From assembly GCA_024760905.1 (NCBI GenBank), contig CM045735.1, positions 24,273,249-24,337,248 on the forward strand: a DNA stretch of 64,000 bases, written 5' to 3'. Within the stretch, counting starts at the first letter, position 1, and each line of letters starts with the position of its first letter. Both the position numbers and the translations under genes were made by a program. Of this stretch, positions 12,868 through 24,214 are shown in pieces. Source of the stretch: Plotosus lineatus (lineage: Eukaryota; Chordata; Actinopteri; Siluriformes; Plotosidae). The notes under the pieces were generated by a model. The model was not told the origin of the DNA. It searched no databases and saw only the letters and a list, made by a program, of their open reading frames with translations.

Positions 12868-12925
12868 AGTAAGACAACGGCTTAGCGATCCAGCGCCCTA
12901 TACCACCAGGCCACCACTGCCCCCT
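12868..12925 (-). mobile_element. SINE-A head fragment
   Basis: The complement reads 'ggcagtggtggcctggtggt...agggcgctggatcgctaagc', the tRNA-like head of SINE-A. The core and tail are absent. Confidence 0.65.
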
Positions 12926-13028
12926 AGGCGACTAAGATTAACAAATGATTGAAAACAAATGGGATAATAATCAGGTGCGCGTGGGCACCATGGTTGATTT
13001 ACAGTACACATGTTTGTGGAGGTCTATC

Positions 13029-13102
13029 ATGGCACGAACAAAGGAGATTACTAAAGAACTCAGAAAAAGGGTTGACGATGCTCATAAAGATGGAAAAGGT
13101 GA
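13029..13102 (+). pseudogene. Tc1-type transposase N-terminal fragment
   Basis: Reads MARTKEITKELRKRVDDAHK..GKG, the usual start of Tc1-like transposases (first helix of the paired-like DNA-binding domain). It then breaks off into unrelated sequence. No inverted terminal repeat was found nearby. Confidence 0.6.
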
Positions 13103-13109
13103 CTGTTGG

Positions 13110-14200
13110 GATTTCTCTTCGTTGTCCAGTTCTTTCTCTCGCTGGTTCTGAGGGAGGTCTAGTCATCTCACGGATCAGTCGTCTGTGTTACCCAGAGCTC
13201 TGGGGCGGCTTGCAATAAAGAGTAAAGACCATATTAAAATCACGTTCTTTATTCACAAGCTCACCGAAGCTTACAGAAGTAGAGTATTTACACCAGTCTA
13301 GGTCTTCTTCTTCTCCTTTCAGCTTTTCCCTTCAGGGGTCGCCACAGCAAACTATCTGCCTCCATCTCACCCCATCCTCTGCATCTTCTTCTCTTACACC
13401 AACTGCCTTCATGTCCTCCTTCACCACATCCATAAATCTTCTCTTTGGTCTTTCTCTAGACTTTCTGCCTGGTAGTTCCAACCTCAGCATCCTACTACCG
13501 ATATACTCACTATCCCTCCTGTGTACATGTCCAAACCATCTCAATCTAGCCTCTCTGACTTTGTCTCCAAAACCTCTTACATGTGCTGTCCCTCTGATGT
13601 ACTCATTCCTGATCCTATCCATCCTCGATACTCCCAAAGAGAAACTCAACATTTTCATCTCTGCTGCCTCCAGCTCAGCCTCCTGTCTTTTCCCCAGGGC
13701 CACTGTTTCTAAACCATACAACATCGCTGGCCTCATCACTGTCTTGTACACTTTTCCTTTCATTCTTGCCGATACCTTCCTATCGCACATGAGACCAGAT
13801 ACTTTTCTCCAACCACCAGTCTAGGTGAGTTACAGTATTTATGGGTGGGGGTCATAAAACCAAAAAACCATTGTCCCAAGATGTGAGCCCTGAGCTTTAA
13901 AGATAAAAGAACAGTTGGCTAAACAGAACACAAAGTAGATGCAAGGAGCTGATTACAAGAACAAATGATTCTTGACCATTTGGCAACAGTTTCTCATGAA
14001 AACAAGAACAACATCTTGGTTACAATACTTATGAGAACACTTTTGTGCGTTTCCATAGGAAACAAATGTGAGTACATAGTTAAAGGAGATCAAACAAAAA
14101 AATAGAAATTACTGCAACTCTGAAAACCCCTTTTCAATCTTCTCTTTGATACCAGATTAATATGGTATCATACTTCTTCTTCGATCCCTTTTTTAACATC
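13110..14200. other. Unclassified sequence hosting an RTE insertion
   Basis: Apart from the RTE at 13304-13813, this stretch has 'gcaataaagagtaaagacc' near 13212 (a polyadenylation-like motif) and no coding frame. It could be part of an LTR or another non-coding element; I could not pair it with a second LTR. Confidence 0.3.
13291..13826 (-). mobile_element. RTE LINE 3' fragment with perfect 13-bp TSD
   Basis: A 5'-truncated RTE in reverse orientation. It starts with the TTC-rich complement of the A-rich 3' end and 'aggggtcgccacag', and its frame (13332-13790) reads the C-terminal domain from MCDRKVSARMKGKVYKTV to the final CGDP. Both flanks carry CACCAGTCTAGGT (13291-13303 and 13814-13826), an exact target-site duplication. 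The frame is intact over 152 codons, so the copy looks young although truncated. Confidence 0.9.
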
Positions 14201-14202
14201 GT

Positions 14203-14588
14203 CATTATCAAAAGAACATCAGGGGCAGTGGTGGTCTAGTGGTATAGGGCGCTTGATCGCTGATGCAAAGGTTGGGGGTTCAAGTCCCACTCTCCACAAG
14301 GTTGTCACCGTCCCCCCCAGTGCAGCTAACTGGGTTATCAAAGACGGGCCATGTCTCTCACTGTCTATGGTGAGAGGCATGTAAAAGAACCATTACTGAC
14401 TTTTGTAAAGAGTAGGCTGCAAAGTCGTCAGCGTGTTTCTGTCCCTTGCTAAAAGGGTTGTGACAGGAAGGGAATCTGACGTAAAAACCTCTGCCAAATC
14501 AAACGTGCGAATCAGATGATTTGCTGTGGCGACTCCTGAGTAAAAGGGAAAAAGCCGAAAGGAAGACAGACATTATCAAGAGAACATC
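14203..14588 (+). mobile_element. SINE-A copy (RTE tail) with 18-bp TSD
   Basis: Complete copy (14221-14570): tRNA head with A box ('tggtctagtggt') and B box ('ggttcaagtcc'), core, then the tail with 'gggttgtgacaggaaggg' and 'gattt.gctgtggcgactcc' ending 'gccgaaaggaagaca'. Flanks are CATTATCAAAAGAACATC (14203-14220) and the same with one mismatch (14571-14588). Confidence 0.9.
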
Positions 14589-15180
14589 GTCGCTAATGAG
14601 ATGTAAGTCATACTGGATAATAATTGGTGGTATTATTTCTTCTTAGTCTTATTCATACAGTGTTTACCAGTACACATCTTAGAAGCCATACCCAGTACAG
14701 TAGTGGCATTATGCTTGCTGGGGTTAAAGAAATTGTCTCGGAGGCAGAAGGTAAGAGTTGACAAATATAACACGAGCTCTTTGTCCATTTGGCGAATTGC
14801 CAGAAGGTGCTGTCATGCGGGTGTGCTTGGGAGGGTAATCTTCTTGTCATCAGCAGGGTCCCAAGGATGGAAAGGAGGGTGGAAGAACCTCATGCTATCT
14901 GCTGGTTGCTTGTCAGTGTTTTGGTGGAGGGAGGAGGAGAGGAGGGTATCAAACCTCGTCTTCACTGGGCAGGGCCTTAGGAAGAAAACTTAAGAGATAC
15001 ACACTGAAAAGAGACATAAAATAATTAATAAAACACACAAAGGGGAAGATGTCATGATGGGGCTGGCTTCAATCTTGTCGCATGGATCCATTGTGGAAAG
15101 AGATCAGTTAGTACAGCTGTTCGGGTGATGACAATTATCTCCACAGGTTCACTATATTTGGGTTCACACAATTGTCCAGA
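14589..15180. other. Probable flank or 3' part of the ERV, unresolved
   Basis: Lies on the downstream side of the - strand integrase. Frames at 14653-14993 have no recognisable envelope or LTR feature, and no paired LTR could be located. Confidence 0.35.
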
Positions 15181-18100
15181 TCAGTTAAATATTTTTACTA
15201 ACACTCTATCCCCCTGTTTGTAGCTATGTGTAAGAGTGCTAATGAGAGGCATGGTGGATGCATTAACTCTGGACCATAATTCATGCAATTTGGCAATGAA
15301 GGCTGCGGAGTAGTCCATGTGAACCCTAAGATCTGATGTACTCAAAGCTACCATTCCTTTCCGCCAAGGGAGTAACAAAGGTCGCCCAAATATGATCTCA
15401 TGTGGTGATAGGTGCACATCTTTTCAAGGCATCATTCTCATTTCAGCCAATACTGTGGGGAGGAGGTCAACCCAGTTTTTACAGTTAGTGTTTTGCATAG
15501 CCTTTGTGAGCTTGCTCTTTACAATACGGTTGGTATGTTAAAAGATCCCAGAAGATTGTGGATGGTATGGAATGTGAAATCGCCAGTTAAGGTGTAAATA
15601 CTTAGAAAGTTGTTGTGTGATCCTCGAAATAAATGGAGTACCTTGGTCTGAGTCAATAGCCTGAGGTATTCCATATCTAGGTATGATTTCTTTGGCTAAG
15701 ATACGTGTGACCACCTTCACATTTTCTTGGGCACATGGAAAGGCTTCAACCCATCGAGAAAATTTATCAATGAACACTAAAAGATATTTAAATGGTCCAC
15801 ATGTAGGCATGTGTGTGAAATTAACCTGCCATTCCAGGAATGTTGAGGTGGGTATTGGAAGCGTTTCGAGTTTAGTAGTGGTGCCAGTAGGATTGTTTTG
15901 TGCGCACCTTAGACATCTTGAAAGGATTGAGTCAATTTTGACATTCAAATTTGCGATACAAAAAAGTTTCTTCATGTCCTCTTTTACCCCTCTTAGAGCG
16001 CAATGCGTAACACCATGAAACTCGCACACGAGGAAAGGCACACAGTGAGAGGGAAGACAAAGTTGTCCAGACGGGGTGTACCATAAAAAGTCAGAAGCCA
16101 CATACGCATCGCGTGTCTGCAAAAAGTAAGTATCAGATGGTGTAGCGGATGATTGAATGGAGTGTAGGTCTAGATCAGGAATAAGAGCACTAGACAGGCA
16201 AAAAGGTGTGCAATGTTCAAAAGTAGAGTTAGACAGAAAATGGGGAGGGGGGCATGTAGAAGCAGCCTGTTTGGCAATTCGGTTGGCCAAAGAATTACCC
16301 TGAGACTCGTAATCATCCCCCAAGAAATGTGCCTTGGTTTTAACTATAGCGACAGCACGAGGAAGATAACAAGCGTTAATAAGGTCTTGGACGAGAGAGG
16401 AGTGGGAGATGGGCTTTCCATCAGCAGACTGGAAGCCACGTTATTGCCAGATGTGTTCAAAGTCATGAGCCATGCCAAAGGCATATCTAGAGTCAGTGTA
16501 AATAGTAACATCCTTGCCAGAGGAGAGAATACAGGCACGTGTGAGAACGAAAAATTCAGCAGCCTGAGCCAAGAAAAATGTAAGGGGGTGTGACTCAACA
16601 ATAGTGTTTGGTAAAGTGCACACAAGTAGCCACAGAGGAACACACCATCCTGAGGTTTAGAACCATCAACAAACAGCTCATCCCCAAATCCCAAAGGGTT
16701 TATGGAGAGATCAGGTCAGATATTTATTGAGTGAATGATTTCTGAGAGGCAATTGTGTGTGTCATCATAAATTGTGTCATCCTGAGAACTAATGAGATGC
16801 GCTAGTGCATGACCAAGCGTATCAAAAGAGGAAATAGAACGAATAGAGAGATTTTCTGTGGCTAGGAGAATGTTCTCATAACCAGAACAACGCTGTGCAG
16901 TCAGACATTGTGTTTGTAAACTTTGCAGAACCTGAGTTACCTAATGTGAAGAATGTAAGACAGGAGGATAGGAAAAGACGAGTTTTTCAGCGTCTTGAAC
17001 CATCACAGCACAGGCGGCAACTGCACATAGACAAGCAGGCAAACCCTGAGCCGCAGTATCTAAAGTTTTGGAAAGGAAAGTGCAGGGCCGCATACCATCC
17101 CCGTGTTCCTGAGCCAACACAGTGGTAGCCATGCTGTTGTGTTGACAGGCGTAGAGGTGGAAGGTTTTCGTGTAGTCAGGAAGACCCAGCGCTGGTGCAG
17201 AACACAGTGCACAACCCAGGGCATGATAAGTGGTCAGCATGTCAGGAGTCCATGTTAACATCTGCTGTGGAGGGTCTGTATGTGAGAAAGCAGACCTGAG
17301 ACATTTACCATAAAAAGAACAGTCAGGAATCCATTGGCAGCAGAATTTAATGAGTCCCAGAAATGCCATCAATGCGTGCTTCGTGGCGGGGTGCTTTGTG
17401 TCCGGTATAATCTGGATTCTATCCTTGGGGAGAGTCATAGTGACCTGCAAGAATTCAAAGCCCAGGTATTTCACTTTGTCCTTACAAAAGTGTAACTTTG
17501 TCTTTGATACCTTGAAGCCGCGTTCAGCCAGGTGCTTGAGGAGGACCAGGGAGGCGTTTGAGCATGCTGCCTGGCTTTTCCGCAGACACCAGAAGATATT
17601 CTGCATACTGGAGGACGCAGGAGCCCGGGGGAAACACAAGGTAACACAGCGTATCCAGAACTACAGCTGAAAAGACAACAGATGAATCAATAATGCCTTG
17701 TGACAATCTAGTCCACATGTAATGTTTACCCCTGTGTGTAAAGGCGAAGAGTGGCTGTGTCTGCTCCTCAACAGGAACACTGAAGAAGGCAAAACAGAGA
17801 TCAATCACAGAAAAATGAGAGTACATGGTATTGATGCCATAATGGAAGGAACATCAGGTACCACAGGTATTATTATGTCGTTAATTCTATGCTAGTCTTG
17901 TGTGAAACGCCAGGTACCGTCGGGCTTCGGTATAGGATTAACTGGGGTGTTGTAAGAACTAGAACATGGTATGACCACTTCCTGCCGAAGGAAAGCCTCG
18001 AGCAATGAATCAATCGCCACAGACTTATCTTTTAAGAGAGTATTGTTTTATAAAAACAGGATTAGGGTGTTCGATTGTAGCCTCATAAGGGACACAGTGA

Positions 18101-18290
18101 ACCAACCCAACCTCATCCTTATGTTCAGCCCAGAAGTGTGACGGGAGGGAGTCCAAGACAGAGAGTGTCGAGGACAGAGAACCCTCCGAAAGACAGACCG
18201 CAGCAAAATTGTAGACCAAGACCAAGACATCAAACAAAGCCATCAGGGAAAATCTGATTTGTAACATATCTTCCTCTGGTGTCACCATGG
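15181..18290 (-). mobile_element. Endogenous retrovirus pol remnant (gamma/epsilon-like, class I)
   Basis: On the - strand, from 18290 down to 15181, pieces of one pol gene appear in the expected order. First comes the pre-RT region (18025-18288, SEHKDEVGLV-like and IKQYSLKR-like motifs). Next is reverse transcriptase at 17826-16941, with FAFTHRGKHYMWTRLSQG and a degenerate catalytic box (YAEY where Y-x-DD is expected). A decayed RNase H follows (16694-16344). Last is integrase (16323-15538), with the HHCC-domain cysteines, the core motif RYGIPQAIDSDQGTPF, and the C-terminal part at 15417-15181 (SPHEIIFGRP). Frameshifts and stops separate every block (near 17900, 16900 and 15540), and the catalytic RT aspartates are lost, so it is non-functional. 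No gag, env or paired LTRs were recognised. This is an old fixed copy, described only. Confidence 0.82.
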
Positions 18291-18682
18291 CTCTGCTTTC
18301 TTGTTACCTGGCAGCCCCATGCTCCATCATCCTGAGACGAATATAGATGACATTTTGAGGAACTGTATTTTGTCAAAAATTCATTATATCAAGAGCCTTA
18401 ATGCTTAATAATATTCATATTCAACAGATGATGAGTATAGTACTGTATGGGGTGGTTTTCTGACTAATCAAAAATACACAAAACACAAGGCCACTTAATT
18501 CAAAACAGTTTCAAATATAGTAGAAGTTATCTCTGAAAATTCAACTGATCACATGACTATATTACAGTGATGAGCGGGGAGTTTGACAGCTGGTGAGGCA
18601 CTGACTTTTAGTCAGATATACAAATACAAATTAATTCAAAAAAAAAAAAAAAGTCTATTATTCGTCATTTCAATGATATCAG

Positions 18683-19000
18683 GCAGTTGTGGCCTAGTGG
18701 TATAAGGCGCTGGATCGCTGATCCAAAGGTTGGGGGTTCGAGTCCCACTCTCCACAAGGTTGTCACTGTCCCCCCAGTGCGGCTAACTGGGTTATCAAAG
18801 GCGGGCCATGTCTCTCACTGTCTCTGGTGTGAGGCATGTAAAAGAACCATTACTGACTTTTGACAAGAGTAGCTGCAAAGCTGTCAGCGTGTTTCTCTGC
18901 CCTCGCACGAAATCTGCTGGGATGGGCGCCAGCCTCCCTGTGACCTTAATTAGGATTAAGTGGTTACAGAACTGAATCATATCAGACATCAAATCAATAC
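18683..19000 (+). mobile_element. SINE-A head and core fused to an L2-type tail
   Basis: tRNA head ('gttgtggcctagtggtataa', B box 'gggttcgagtccc') and SINE-A core as in other copies up to 'gctgtcagcgtgtttct'. The RTE tail is then replaced by 'ctgccctcgc...gatgggcgccagcctccctgtgaccttaattaggattaag', the L2/V-SINE-type tail in sense orientation. The junction coincides with the point where the RTE tail begins in other copies. Confidence 0.8.
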
Positions 19001-19332
19001 TAAGGAGAGAGGCAAGCAATCCCACATCATGCTTCCTTCTATTTTAGTACCTTAAAAAAATGAAATTCTTTTCAGACAATGCATTGTGTTTATATCTCAT
19101 ATCAGCATTCTTTACACAAACATGTGATGCATATTTCATTTGAGGTTAAAATTTATTCCAACTGCGTTGGTCTTCCTTTAGTTCTTATCAGAATCAGAAC
19201 CAGAATCAGAATACTGTACCTTAATCATCCCAGAGAAAATTTTGTCCACACAGTTGATCCATACAAGGAAGAGTGAGATAAATCTTCATAAAGAAAATTT
19301 TAGAAAATGAGTACATTTTTTTCATAATATTC
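19001..19332. other. No recognisable feature
   Basis: AT-rich. A small tandem 'cagaat/cagaac' tract sits at 19190-19210. Nothing else was supported. Confidence 0.5.
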
Positions 19333-19515
19333 ATTCATTCGTTCGTTTTCTGAACCGTTTAATTCTAATTAGGGTCACAGGGAGGCTGGCACCCATCTCA
19401 GCCGACTATGGGCGAGGGCGGGGTAGACCCTGGACAGCTCGCCAGGCCATCGCAGGGCAGTCTTCTTCTTCTTTTACTTTCGGCTTTTTCCATTATTATT
19501 ATTATTATTATTATT
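19333..19515 (-). mobile_element. L2-type tail fragment joined to an RTE/SINE-A 3' end
   Basis: 'attcattcattcgttcg...taattagggtcacagggaggc' through 'ctcgccaggccatcgcaggg' is the L2-type tail in reverse. Directly after it, 'cttcttcttcttttactttcggctttttcc' is the complement of the RTE/SINE-A 3' end, followed by (TTA)n at 19490-19515. The two different tails therefore abut. Confidence 0.6.
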
Positions 19516-19619
19516 AGTTGTGTTTAATATTATTAATGGTCAAAACTGATTCAACAAGTACTTTTTTTTTTTTTTTGTAACAGAAGGATTTAAAGACGCA
19601 AAATGTACCTCAGTTCATA

Positions 19620-19963
19620 CAGGTACTGGAACCCCTGCACAAACATATTTGATAGCGTTTGCGTTTCATGCGGTAGGTGGCAGTAAAGTCTCTTCATCAG
19701 CAAATCACCACAACACAAAGCAAATGACTGGGACACTGCGTTAAACACACTGTGTGTGCTGTTCTCTTTATTTTACTCAGCTTTTTTTATATAAATGCTC
19801 GTCTCATTTCCTTTCTTTTTTTTTTCTTTTTACAAAAAGTGTAAGTCTGCACCTGCTAACCACCAAGAGAAAGATATTTCCAAACGGAGCAAGACAACTT
19901 CATAACTTGTTAGCAGCATTGTTTGTTTGCTACTGTTCGCTAATAATCCATTTAAATCTGAGT
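19620..19963 (+). promoter_or_regulatory. bod1: bod1 upstream / 5' UTR region
   Basis: Sequence immediately 5' of the bod1 start codon. It contains the motif 'gcggtaggtggcagta' at about 19670, similar to one in the candidate 5' exon near 6430, and a pyrimidine-rich stretch at 19800-19830. No TATA box or mapped start can be claimed; assignment as promoter/5' UTR rests on position. Confidence 0.4.
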
Positions 19964-20101
19964 ATGGCCGAAAACTCAAACACTGCAGCCAGTCTTCCTC
20001 CAGGTGACCCTCAGCTAATCGCACTAATCGTGGAGCATCTGAAGAACCGAGGACTTTTTGACGAGTTCAGAAGGGACTGCCTGGCAGACGTGGACACCAA
20101 G
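19964..20101 (+). CDS. bod1: BOD1, coding exon 1
   Basis: Encodes residues 1-46 and begins [18 protein letters not shown]. The block [16 protein letters not shown] and the following [17 protein letters not shown] match the conserved N-terminal part of vertebrate BOD1 (from memory; the BOD1L1 paralogue lacks the SLPP). BOD1 is a small kinetochore/centrosome protein. By inhibiting PP2A-B56 it helps correct chromosome attachment and bi-orientation. The exon ends in phase 0 at AAG with donor GTGAAA. The start is the first ATG in this frame directly before the conserved block; upstream in-frame sequence has no BOD1 similarity. The N-terminus is shorter than the Gly-rich human one. The + strand gene continues at 29896 after a 9.8-kb intron filled with transposons. 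Confidence 0.92.
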
Positions 20102-21250
20102 GTGAAATTTACGTTACTTGCTAGCATAGTTAGCTGTGACTAGCATCGGTGCTCCAGACCGAGTACCAAACGCGTCGTCCGTTTCTATGGAGTTTCTTTG
20201 GGAATAAAATGTACAAATTTCGTTGTGTGGATTTTCTTCAAAGTCATACTTATCACGACCGTTTTAAACTCCTACTAAACATAGTGTGGATACGTTAGAT
20301 TTCATTGTAAAGTTGAATGTCACTCAGAATTACATTATTAATTGTAAGAAAAGTATGATTGATTTGATTTTATTTGATGTCAACATTTACAAATCATACT
20401 CATACATATAGTACAATATATCAATGTCAATAATAATTTATACCATACAATAGTTTATCATTTTGGGTTTCTTAACTTATATAAAAGCAAAAATTATGTG
20501 TACAATGCACATACTAATATATTACTAATAAATAAAGTAAACTGAGAAATTATTTGCATTACTGATATAAAATGAGGTATTCAAGTGCAGAAAACAAAAT
20601 GAAATATAAAATACTCTATATAAAAATAAAAAGACGAGATAAAAACAAGTATAGATAACGTATAAAATAAAAAAAAATTGGTAACAATTAGTTATACAAA
20701 TGTAAAATAACAAATAAAATAGAATGAATAAATAAAAATACTCATGATAAGTGTAGTTGAAATCAAGGATAGTCCATAAAGTTTGGTAAAACTTATTTCC
20801 AAAGGGGTCCTTACAATTACAAAAAAGTAACATTGAAAAAGAGTGCATTTAAGTCAATATGTATAATATAATACTGATAAATACAAAGTTACATGATAGT
20901 GACTTATTAAATTATGGAAATAGAAATGAAGACTCATCCTCTTCTCTGGCTTTATTATCTAAATTTTTTTACCGACTTTTTTGAAGATATTGTTTATAGT
21001 TAATGTTAAACTGTATGGACAGTATTAGTTATCCAAATCTCGCTGTTTAATATGGATCAGATAATGTTGTTAGAGTCTCATTTAAAGCGATTTTTGTTTT
21101 GTTACATCACTAGGTATGTTGATGAGGTATGACATCATATACAGTATCTAGTTGGATTGAAGAATGGAAACCCATTACTTTCCAAGTAGGAATTCCATGT
21201 TGAGAAAGCAGTTCCTGGTGGGAAACCCTTTTTCTTTTAACCTGCTGCTA
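20102..21250. other. bod1 intron 1, no recognised element
   Basis: Very AT-rich (poly-A and short AT runs around 20340-20890). No exon or transposon could be supported. Confidence 0.5.
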
Positions 21251-21254
21251 ACTG

Positions 21255-21330
21255 AGTTCCTTTCTTCCTTCCTTTTGGCTTTTTCCCTTTTACTCGGGAG
21301 CCATCACAGCGAATCATCTGATTCACATGT
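21255..21330 (-). mobile_element. SINE-A 3' end fragment
   Basis: Complement of the SINE-A tail end: 'cttttggctttttccctttta' then 'cacagcgaatcatctgattc'. The rest of the SINE is absent. Confidence 0.65.
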
Positions 21331-21503
21331 TCCTTTCTAGTTTCTGGTTAATAGAGGGTTAACCCTTTCCTTAGTTATTAGATTTATATCTCAGCAGTCA
21401 GGGTACCATCAAGCATGATCATTAGCAACTGCTGTGCCCTAGAAAAGCCATCTGATATCTGCAAAGGAAACGTAAAAGAGAGATCACCCAGGGAACTTAA
21501 GTG

Positions 21504-21768
21504 TACAGTCGGCCCCCAACCTACGAAATTAATCCGTTCCAGAGTCATTTTCATAACGTGGGATTTTGTAAGTAGTGTTAAACGTCTAATTCGTTCCAAG
21601 GCTCCAGTCTTTGGACTGGATAAACCCCATAAACCCTTTAAAAATGAAAAAAGTACACCAATTTTGTATGAAATATGTGTTAAAAGTAAAAGAAAATTAT
21701 TTATTAAACAATTTCAACATTTTATTAACATATTTATTAATTAAACCATTATTAAACATTTTTTATTA

Positions 21769-21847
<79 letters not shown>

Positions 21848-22422
21848 GCTGCGGGCCACGCCCACAAGACCTGGAATTCAAAGCACATTCCCTGCTTGAC
21901 AAACTCAACTTTAATTTGGTTTCTTGAGGGATTGGAATTCCAGATAAGCTCACATTCGCCCACATTTATTAAACATTTACTGAATTAAAACAACTTAATA
22001 AACTAAACTAAAAACTAAAGCATTATTCCTTCTCTCTCTCTCTCTCTCACTCTCTCTCTCTCTCGCGCGCGCGCTGCGGGCCACGCCCACAAGACGTGAA
22101 TTCAAAGCACAGTCCCTGCTTGACAAACTCAACTTTAATTTGATTCCTTGAGGGATCGGAATTCCAGATGAGCTCAAATGCGCCCACATTTACTAAACAT
22201 TTAGCTTCCTTCTATCTCTATCTGGGAGGCCAGCAGGGCAGGATGTTGAGCAACAGCCAATGAGAGAGCAACTCCCGTGTCGTGTGAAATTTTGATTGGC
22301 GCGTTTGAATTTCTTTTAGTAAGAGAGGGTTGTTTTCGTATCCCGGGGACAGAAACTTAGGAAAATGATCTTCGTAACCCAGGGATTTCGTACACAGGGG
22401 TCTTCGTAGGAGGCCGACTGTA
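21504..22422. mobile_element. Tigger-type element without transposase
   Basis: Terminal inverted repeats: 'tacagtcggcccccaacctacgaa' shortened from 21504, and 'ttcgtaggaggccgactgta' ending at 22422. The subterminal phrase 'ttaatccgttcc' also occurs in the neighbouring family at 27171. The interior contains (CA)n at 21772-21801, (CT)n at 21807-21845 and 22029-22072, and a large internal duplication. No coding frame. Confidence 0.8.
21855..22203. repeat. Internal direct duplication of ~125 bp
   Basis: 21855-21978 and 22079-22203 are near-identical (both start 'gggccacgcccacaagac' and end 'cgcccacattta.taaacat'), each preceded by its own CT tract, giving a period of about 224 bp. Confidence 0.85.
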
Positions 22423-22442
22423 TTTAGATTATGTATATTACA

Positions 22443-23009
22443 TAAGATCTTCTTTTCCTTTCGGCTGCTCCCTTCAGGGGTCGCCACAGTAAATCATCTG
22501 CCTCCATCTCACCCCATCCTCTGCATCTTCTTCTCTTACACCAACTGCCTTCATGTCCTCCTTCACCACATCCATAAATCTTCTCTTTGGTCTTCCTCTA
22601 GGCCTTCTGCCTGGTAGTTTCAATCTCAGCATCCTACTACCAATATACTCACTATCCCTCCTCTGTACATGTCCAAACCATCTCAATCTAGCCTCTCTGA
22701 CTTTGTCTCTAAAAACCTCTTACATGTGCTGTCCCTCTGATGTACTCATTCCTGATCCTATCCATCCCCGTTACTCCCAGAGAGAACCTCAACATTTTCA
22801 TCTCTGCTGCCTCCAGCTCAGCCTCCTGTCTTTTCCCCAGGGCCACTGTTTCTAAACCATACAACATTGCCTTGTACACTTTCCCTTTCATTCTTGCCAA
22901 TACCCTCCTCTCACACATCACACTGGACACTTTTCTCCAACCATTCCAACCTGCCTGCACACGCTTCTTCACCTCTTTTCCACACTCTCCATTGCTCTGG
23001 ATTGTGGGC
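22443..23009 (-). mobile_element. RTE LINE 3' fragment
   Basis: Starts 'cttcttttcctttcggctgctcccttcagg', the complement of the RTE 3' end. Open frames 22474-22686 and 22709-23032 read the RTE C-terminal region, separated by a 1-nt change near 22705 ('ctctaaaaacc'), and about 20 bp are missing near 22868. It abuts the left end of the hAT-B element with no clear TSD. Confidence 0.85.
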
Positions 23010-24214
23010 AACCTGCAGCTCCAGAACCGCATGCGGCTGATGCGGCTCCATGGCTTTTCAAAATAACGAATGTGTACTTTACGAAGGCCGATCGGTGCAA
23101 ACGTTTTTTATATACAAAACCCAAAACAACTGCAAAAAGAAAATTCTGCTTATTTACTCACAACAGAAGCAGTCCGGGCTACCAGGGAACGTAAGTTAAA
23201 CCAGTCTTCACCTGAATGATGAAAGAATCTGGCTAAGGCAGACTCCTGTAACTGTCGGGTAACCACAGGTACCCAGTGGGCAACCTTGCAAAAATGCTCT
23301 TTTAGCACTGAAAATTGCATAGATGAAAATTAACAGTGACGGGTGCAGGCGGATATTTATTTGGTGCTGGCGGGGTGATTTTTGTGAGTGTTCTTGTGGA
23401 CATGGCTATCGTTATATTAATCAGCTATATTGATAGTCTCAGTGTTTTTGATCTGCTGTGTTGGTGAAGGGAGCATGTGATGATATTTCCAAACCCTTGT
23501 GCTCATGGCAAGGAGTGTTCTCGCCATCCCAGCAGCAGCGCAGCGAGCGAGAGATATTTTCCACTGCTGGGGTTTGTAGAGATGATGGAAGAGACTTGGA
23601 TTATACACAGCTATCTCCAAATGAAATAACTGTCCTCCCAATGACAAAAAAAAAAGACTGCGGTCTGGTTCAGTCTTCACTCTGAGAATGGGTCGGTCAG
23701 TGCAGTATTAAGCATTAATATTATTTAAAAGAATGTTGAGCAGACTCCTTTTTAAAATAAGTCTTCATATACGTTTGTGTTGCTGTTGTTTTTGTAAATT
23801 AAAACTATGACAAAACAACATTAATATAACGAATAAAGAAAAAAGAGCCCACGAAGGGAGTGATAGTGAGGTAGGCTATCCAACCCGTTAACACATCTGG
23901 CTCGCTTCGTGGGATAGCTGTTGTTTTTCTTTATAAAAATACAAGGACTCAAACACACTCATTCATTTTCTGTAACCACTTACTAGTAATCCTAATTAGG
24001 GTCGCAGGGAGGCTGGCGCCCATCCCAGTCGACTCTGGGCGAGGGCAGAGTACACCCTGGACAGCTCTCCAGGCCATCGCAGAGCAGGAAGATACTGACA
24101 GCTATGCAGCTACTCTTGTTGAAAGTCAGCAATGGTTCTTTAACATGTCTCACACCGTAGACCAGGGGTGGCGAACAAGTTAGACACAAAGAGCCAAACT
24201 TTTTAGCTGTGAGA

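Noticed and set aside
13110..14200. Paired LTRs for the endogenous retrovirus
   Set aside because: A polyadenylation-like motif is present, but its orientation does not fit the - strand pol and no second copy was found.
19754..19963. N-terminal extension of bod1 upstream of 19964
   Set aside because: The frame is open, but it includes a hydrophobic T-rich run with no BOD1 similarity. The ATG at 19964 directly precedes the conserved block.
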